Shown piece after piece: positions 59,576-64,000 of a stretch of 64,000 nucleotides of DNA. Origin of the DNA: Panaeolus papilionaceus (Eukaryota; Basidiomycota; Agaricomycetes; Agaricales); assembly GCA_015501605.1 (NCBI GenBank), contig JADNRZ010000009.1:1736001-1800000 (forward strand), given 5' to 3'. How positions within the stretch are numbered: position 1 is the stretch's first letter; every line of letters begins with the position of its first letter. The notes beneath the pieces were generated by a model. It was given only the letters and a program-made list of their open reading frames with translations, did no database searches and was not told the DNA's origin. The position numbers were made by a program, and so were the translations under genes.

Positions 59576-60925
59576 ATGGACCTTTCCGCGCCTATTTCAA
59601 CACTCCCCCCTGAAATCTTGCTTGAAATCTTTGCTTATTGTGTGTCAAATGAGTCATTAGCTCCTCTGGGATTACGGAGGGTCTCTTGGTGGTGGAGGGG
59701 ACTCGTTGACACATCACCGCGTCTGTGGCAGCGTATTGTCCTCAAGGATAGTGATATTCCGGCTCGATTTTCTGAGCAACAAGCTCAGCTATGGACCCAA
59801 CGATCAATGCCGCTCAAGTATGACGTCGAGCTTGAGGTAGAGGATCCGGACCAGATTTTGTCCCTCGTATCTCCCTTGCTCTCGTCCATACATCGTTGGC
59901 AATCATTCCAGCTCAGCGGCAGGAGGGATGAAGAAGTTGACCTTGATGACCTGGACCTGTCGCCAGACACTCTCACTCACCTTCAGCTTTGTCTCCTGGA
60001 CTACGACTCAGACTTCGATGATGAAGAGCCCAGAGTGACGTTTACGCCTACATGTCCCGGGAGCAACGATGGCTACGCACTCAACATTTGGCTGTCCAAA
60101 ATCCCCGCACCTCAAATGCTTCCCCAACTTCGCTTCGTCCATGTCACCATAGCCGAAGGGGGTCAAACAGGCTTGCACACGCAGCCCAAGTACATTCTTG
60201 ACTTCCTCAACACATGTCCAGAGCTGGAATCCTTCTTTTTGTCGGGTTGGATTCATGATGAGCCCATCATTGGTCCTCTCCCTCTTATCCGCCTCCCCAA
60301 CCTCGTCACCCTCCATCTCAGGAGGACATGCTTTGCACGCGCATTTCTCTCTTCGTTGGTCACCCCACGTCTGGAAAACCTCCTTCTTTCCCACCTCAAT
60401 GTTGACTTTTCACTTATAAACTATTATGAGGAGGATGGCGACAGCGACGACGAGGCACGCGACTTTTCGCAATCCCCGTGGAGTGATCAGGCCACGGGAA
60501 TGGGCCTCCGCAAACTAATAATAAACTGCCGCCCTCCGATCCGGATCCTGTCAATGGATTTTTGTGACATGCGCACTAAAGATTTCCACTGGATATTTGA
60601 CCGACTTCCTCTTCTCGAGGACTTCCATATCGTCGCTTCCGATATGTCGGATAAGGTCATGAACCTCTTCCGACCTATCCAACCTAAGGAAGACGACCCC
60701 ATCGTGCGGCTTCGATTACCACACCTGGGCAAAATCAAACTTACTAATTGTCAGCGCCTGAGTGGCGCAGCAATTGTCGAAGCTCTCTCTGAAAGAGTCA
60801 AGTGGACAGACGTTCACTATCCTGATTATACTCTCCAGGATGTCGTGGTTTCAGGTTGTGATGGCTTTTCAACCTGGGATCGCCATGTACTTTCCTCATT
60901 GCTGGGAAGGAGGCTTCGGACCTGA
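59576..60925 (+). CDS. F-box protein, LRR-like, single exon
   Basis: 449 aa without introns. It opens MDLSAPISTLPPEILLEIFA, then LRRVSWWWRGLVDTSPRLWQ, a textbook agaricomycete F-box. The rest has repeated leucine-rich stretches (LRFVHVTIAEGG, PELESFFLSGW, LPNLVTLHLRRTCF, PRLENLLLSHLN, LPLLEDFHIVASD, LPHLGKIKLTNCQRLSGAAI), consistent with an irregular LRR-like substrate-binding solenoid. It includes acidic insertions (DEEVDLDDLDL, EEDGDSDDEARD). Presumed SCF ubiquitin-ligase receptor; substrate unknown. F-box genes of this kind are greatly expanded in mushrooms. Confidence 0.82.
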   Translation: MDLSAPISTLPPEILLEIFAYCVSNESLAPLGLRRVSWWWRGLVDTSPRLWQRIVLKDSDIPARFSEQQAQLWTQRSMPLKYDVELEVEDPDQILSLVSPLLSSIHRWQSFQLSGRRDEEVDLDDLDLSPDTLTHLQLCLLDYDSDFDDEEPRVTFTPTCPGSNDGYALNIWLSKIPAPQMLPQLRFVHVTIAEGGQTGLHTQPKYILDFLNTCPELESFFLSGWIHDEPIIGPLPLIRLPNLVTLHLRRTCFARAFLSSLVTPRLENLLLSHLNVDFSLINYYEEDGDSDDEARDFSQSPWSDQATGMGLRKLIINCRPPIRILSMDFCDMRTKDFHWIFDRLPLLEDFHIVASDMSDKVMNLFRPIQPKEDDPIVRLRLPHLGKIKLTNCQRLSGAAIVEALSERVKWTDVHYPDYTLQDVVVSGCDGFSTWDRHVLSSLLGRRLRT

Positions 60926-61250
60926 TCCCAAGGACATTGTCATAATATTCCTCTAATGTATTTAGTGTATGAATCGCTGTGTTTTAAATGGCTGTAACCA
61001 CACCGGACGTTTCATGTCTCCTTGTATTGTACATTGTCATATAACTTCGTTGTAGTGCTAGAGAGTCCACTCCTCACTGTTGTACTGTTTGCTGTATACA
61101 TCATGATGCTCGCAGATCTTGGTCTCTCACTGAGACTGAGACTCTGTTGGGTGTCGTTGAATTATTGCCGTGAGAGAATTTGGGTCAAATCAATGGTTCG
61201 TTGGACACCCACAAGCGCGTTCAATTACAATTCTTCCGTGACTTCAAACC
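60926..61250. promoter_or_regulatory. Intergenic between the F-box/LRR gene and paralogue E
   Basis: No gene supported. A frame from 61022 overlaps the start of paralogue E and is a shadow. Confidence 0.4.
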
Positions 61251-62899
61251 ATGGACTATGTCATGCTGAAGGAGAGACTTCCACGCGTTATTTCATTACT
61301 AGCTTGCTGCTCTGTGGGCTGGCTAACGTACACACGTTATATTCGCAAATGCGACTCGTTTCCCCGCACTCTGACGAAAGCCGATCGCTCCCCCTGCACT
61401 GTGGTTCCAGCTCAACCAAAACTAGAAAATCTTTCGTTGGACGTCTTACTGGAGATCATGGCATATTTGGAATGGCACGAGCTGCTGAAGCTACGCCAGG
61501 TATTGTTACTTTGCATACGTTTTAGTTGCCACTGACATGTACACCACGCTTAGGTGTCCTCAGGTCTAAAGGTGGCTACTCACCAGCGAGTGCTATGGCA
61601 TGACTTGATTAGGTCCTCTCCATCGCGGTACATGCTCAAAAAGCGCATACAAGTGTGCTCATCTCAAGAGTTGGAAGATGCATTTTTGGGAATGCAACAG
61701 GCAAACCGAAGATGGGTCAATCCTGGGACACCTCAACGCCTCGAAAAGATGCTGGGATTAGGGGATGTCCAAACATATAATTACAAAATACTACCGGGCG
61801 GGCGTTGGCTTATAAAACTCAAGGCGACGCTCGAGCTCCTCTACACCGATTTGAATACCCCTGGACCTGCCGTGTGGCGTTCTCTGATTCCTCCATCTCT
61901 CGACGACTATGGCCGGCACGTCTTTCCTTGGACTCCACTTAATGAAGTCTTCGATATCGACTCGAATGCGGAGCACTTGGTCTTCAACGTCGCCATCATA
62001 AACCCTATGCCTGGTGAATTACGTAGAACCATCGCAATGAAATTCAACATCTGGCGCTGTGCCACTGACTTCGACGAAACTGGACATGAATGTGGATTAA
62101 AGGCATTCATAACCTCAACCTTTAGAGAACAAAATCTGGGGCTCAAAGGCGAACAAGTGTGCCTGAGGGGCGACTACATTACTTACTTGGATAGCAAAAC
62201 TAAATGGCCAGTGGTCGTTGACTGGAAATCCGCTAATGGGCACCCATCCAATCCCCCCTCTTTTTACTTCAGAAAACAATATTTCAACCTCCAGGCAGGT
62301 GACTTCATTGGCTATTCATAATGTCATATTGACCACATATGTAGAGCTTGCATCTTCTCCCAAAGACCAAGCAACTCCTTTGTCGGTCGTTGGGGGGGTG
62401 GGATATCATGAACTGGAACAACCTCACTGCGACAACCAGGTGCGACCACGATGCGTCTCGCCCCATGGATGTCGAAATTAGTTCGGTTCTAAATCCCACA
62501 CGCTTCTTCTATGATCAATTCGAACTTTTTGTCCAGGACAACGTAGTATCGTTCATTGGGTATTATACCCCACGATATGTTCGGACATCCTTCAACCCGG
62601 CCTCACCCTCTCCTGTTATGTTGAACGAGCAGACCATATTTGACCCAGTTCCACCGAACCTGCAATGCTTTTTCACAGAAACACGGGCTTTTCTCCTGTC
62701 AACGAATCCAGATTTAGATGTCATTACTTGCCGTTATAATACAGACGAAGATAGTCAAGATAGACCTCTCAACACATTTTCTTGGGGCAATATTTTGCCC
62801 TGGACGTCTACATCCGTTAAACTGGTGATTTTAGATGACGTCTCAGGCCGCTTTCTTATTCTGGATGGTCCAGAAGAATGTTACCTCGCGGATCTCTAA
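61251..62899 (+). CDS. Membrane-anchored F-box-like protein, paralogue E
   Basis: Fifth member of the family found at 38.5-45.3 kb, on the opposite strand and about 16 kb away. Exons 61251-61499, 61554-62294 and 62345-62899 (514 aa). It opens MDYVMLKERLPRVISLLACC with the hydrophobic segment CSVGWLTYTRYIRK, then LENLSLDVLLEIMAYLEW and HELLKLRQVSSGLKVATHQ. The central part keeps IQVCSSQELEDAFLGMQ, GGRWLIKLKATLELLYTD, FNIWRCATDFDETGHE and VVVDWKSANGHPSNPP; the end reads DDVSGRFLILDGPEECYLADL. To keep frame, intron 2 must use a GC donor (CAG followed by GCAGGT) in the phase-0 position that is GT in the paralogues. Otherwise intact. Confidence 0.6.
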
Positions 62900-63095
62900 A
62901 GCTCCTTTCTTGCTTGATATTCTCCCGTCTCCTTGCTTTTCTCTTGTGTTCCTCATAAACGTCATATAAAGAAATATATTTAAATTTTACAAGTGGAAAT
63001 TACATCAAACACTGTTGGCTAATTGTGTGAAGAACGTATCGGGATGGGTCGTACACTGGAAAGACCGTATCACGACAATTGGATATGGTTAACTA
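62900..63095. other. Short convergent intergenic region
   Basis: 3' flanks of paralogue E (plus) and the last gene (minus); nothing else seen. Confidence 0.4.
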
Positions 63096-64000
63096 TTACT
63101 TGTTGAGATGACGATAAAACCGATAACGTACCAACAAGAAGAGGATTATGGTCAAGCGCCTTAATGCGCAGTTTTTCTCCATCTGCGTCTTGTTCAAGGA
63201 GCCTGGTCCCTGATTTTCCGTTGTGCTTCTCGTACTTGCATCATTCAGCGCATGTCCAAGGCGGAAATTGTGCCATCTTGAAGTAGCTGATGTGATGCCA
63301 TGTTTATATACCAGGACACCAAAGGCCCAATGGATGCCATCTGTGAGGCTCCAAGGAAGCCATATTCTCTCTCCCTCAGCCAGAGGTTGGTTGTTTCTCT
63401 CTAAGATACGACGATGTTCTTCATGTTTGATCCTGAAATTTTCATAAGATAATTTGAATACGCAGCGAGCAATGAGGGCTATGGATGAAGCTAAAACAAA
63501 ACGCACCCCGCCATAGCCTCTGCGATGACCTGTGGTTCATAAGTATAGAGCCATTTTATGGCTTCCATATGACCTTCCGTGGTTGCTGCTCTCTTGGCTT
63601 CGACAAGCACGACACGGAAGTTATTTTCGGTTGGGCCGTTGAAGACACTCGTGGCGTCATACTTGGTGAGAAGCCGTTCACGAAGCTCTGTGAAAACCAA
63701 CGTAGGTAAAATTCAACTTCGGATATTTGCACCATAAGAGCTTTTGGCTTACGCACCTTCCATGACGTCCTCACTTGTCGAAAAATTTGCACCACCTACA
63801 GCATCCGTCGACAAGAGGGTGTAATCAATGGCCCCTCTAAGGATGATTCCCGCCGAAGTTGACTTGCCCCCCTCAGTGGTCGTTGCGACGGTGTCGATAA
63901 TTGGAATAACTGGGGCTCCGCTGGACAGGTTGACCTTGAGCTCGGGGATCTGGGCATGCTCATAGCCCATCCACATCATTGCCTCCGCAAGCCCCATAAG
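63096..64000 (-). CDS. Hypothetical protein with PD-(D/E)XK nuclease-like motif, partial (right edge)
   Basis: Exons read from the right edge: AEAMMWMGYEHAQIPELKVN, SAGIILRGAIDYTLLSTDAV and DVMEG. An intron of about 60 nt (ending TTTTCACAG) leads to ELRERLLTKYDATSVFNGPT, FRVVLVEAKRAATTEGHMEA and YTYEPQVIAEAMAG. The G-x-x-DY block followed by V-E-A-K matches the Asp and E-x-K core of PD-(D/E)XK nuclease folds. A further exon reads IKHEEHRRILERNNQPLAEG and WLPWSLTDGIHWAFGVLVYK, ending near 63096 with a hydrophobic basic stretch (IILFLLVRYRFYRH). The true start probably lies beyond 64000. The nuclease call is motif-based; function unknown. Confidence 0.5.

Overview
This window reads as nuclear DNA of a filamentous basidiomycete, most likely an agaricomycete mushroom. 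The genes are dense and mostly multi-exonic, with introns of about 40-100 nt (GT...AG). Typical agaricomycete families are present: tandem cytochrome P450s, F-box proteins, a NACHT NTPase and CFEM membrane proteins. There is no operon structure and nothing bacterial or viral.

Layout: (1) 0-3.3 kb: the 5' part of an S9 serine dipeptidyl peptidase gene and the ribosome-assembly factor MRT4, both on minus. (2) 3.9-7.7 kb, minus: a NACHT NTPase whose exons run without a gap into a STE11-type kinase domain that has lost its catalytic residues. (3) 8.2-11 kb: a multi-pass membrane protein of unknown function. (4) 11.4-18.9 kb: three tandem P450 units, the third a pseudogene with an internal deletion. 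(5) 19.5-26.7 kb, minus: a von Willebrand A protein and the mitochondrial Rho GTPase GEM1 (Miro). (6) 27.5-33.7 kb: three single-pass CFEM proteins plus the relic of a fourth, all ending in a PPxY motif. (7) 34.5-38.3 kb: an F-box/beta-propeller-like gene and a small hypothetical gene. (8) 38.5-45.3 kb: an array of membrane-anchored F-box-like paralogues (three intact, one truncated); a fifth copy lies at 61.3-62.9 kb. (9) 45.7-47.9 kb: a fourth P450, inverted. (10) 48.5-53 kb: two more F-box-type genes. (11) 53-59 kb: an SDR-like protein, a nitronate monooxygenase, a BCP-type peroxiredoxin and ribosomal protein eS19. (12) 59.6-64 kb: an F-box/LRR-like gene, the fifth membrane F-box paralogue, and a partial gene with a PD-(D/E)XK-like motif.

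Housekeeping genes (MRT4, GEM1, NMO, peroxiredoxin, eS19) alternate with rapidly evolving lineage-specific families (P450, CFEM, F-box, NACHT). The latter show tandem duplication, a conversion-like tract, truncation and pseudogenisation. The most unusual item is the NACHT-pseudokinase fusion, a candidate immune or non-self-recognition receptor. It carries Asp-to-Asn changes at the HRD, DFG and helix-F sites and one in-frame stop. All exon limits were read by eye from splice consensus and protein continuity. Family names come from motif recognition, without a database search.
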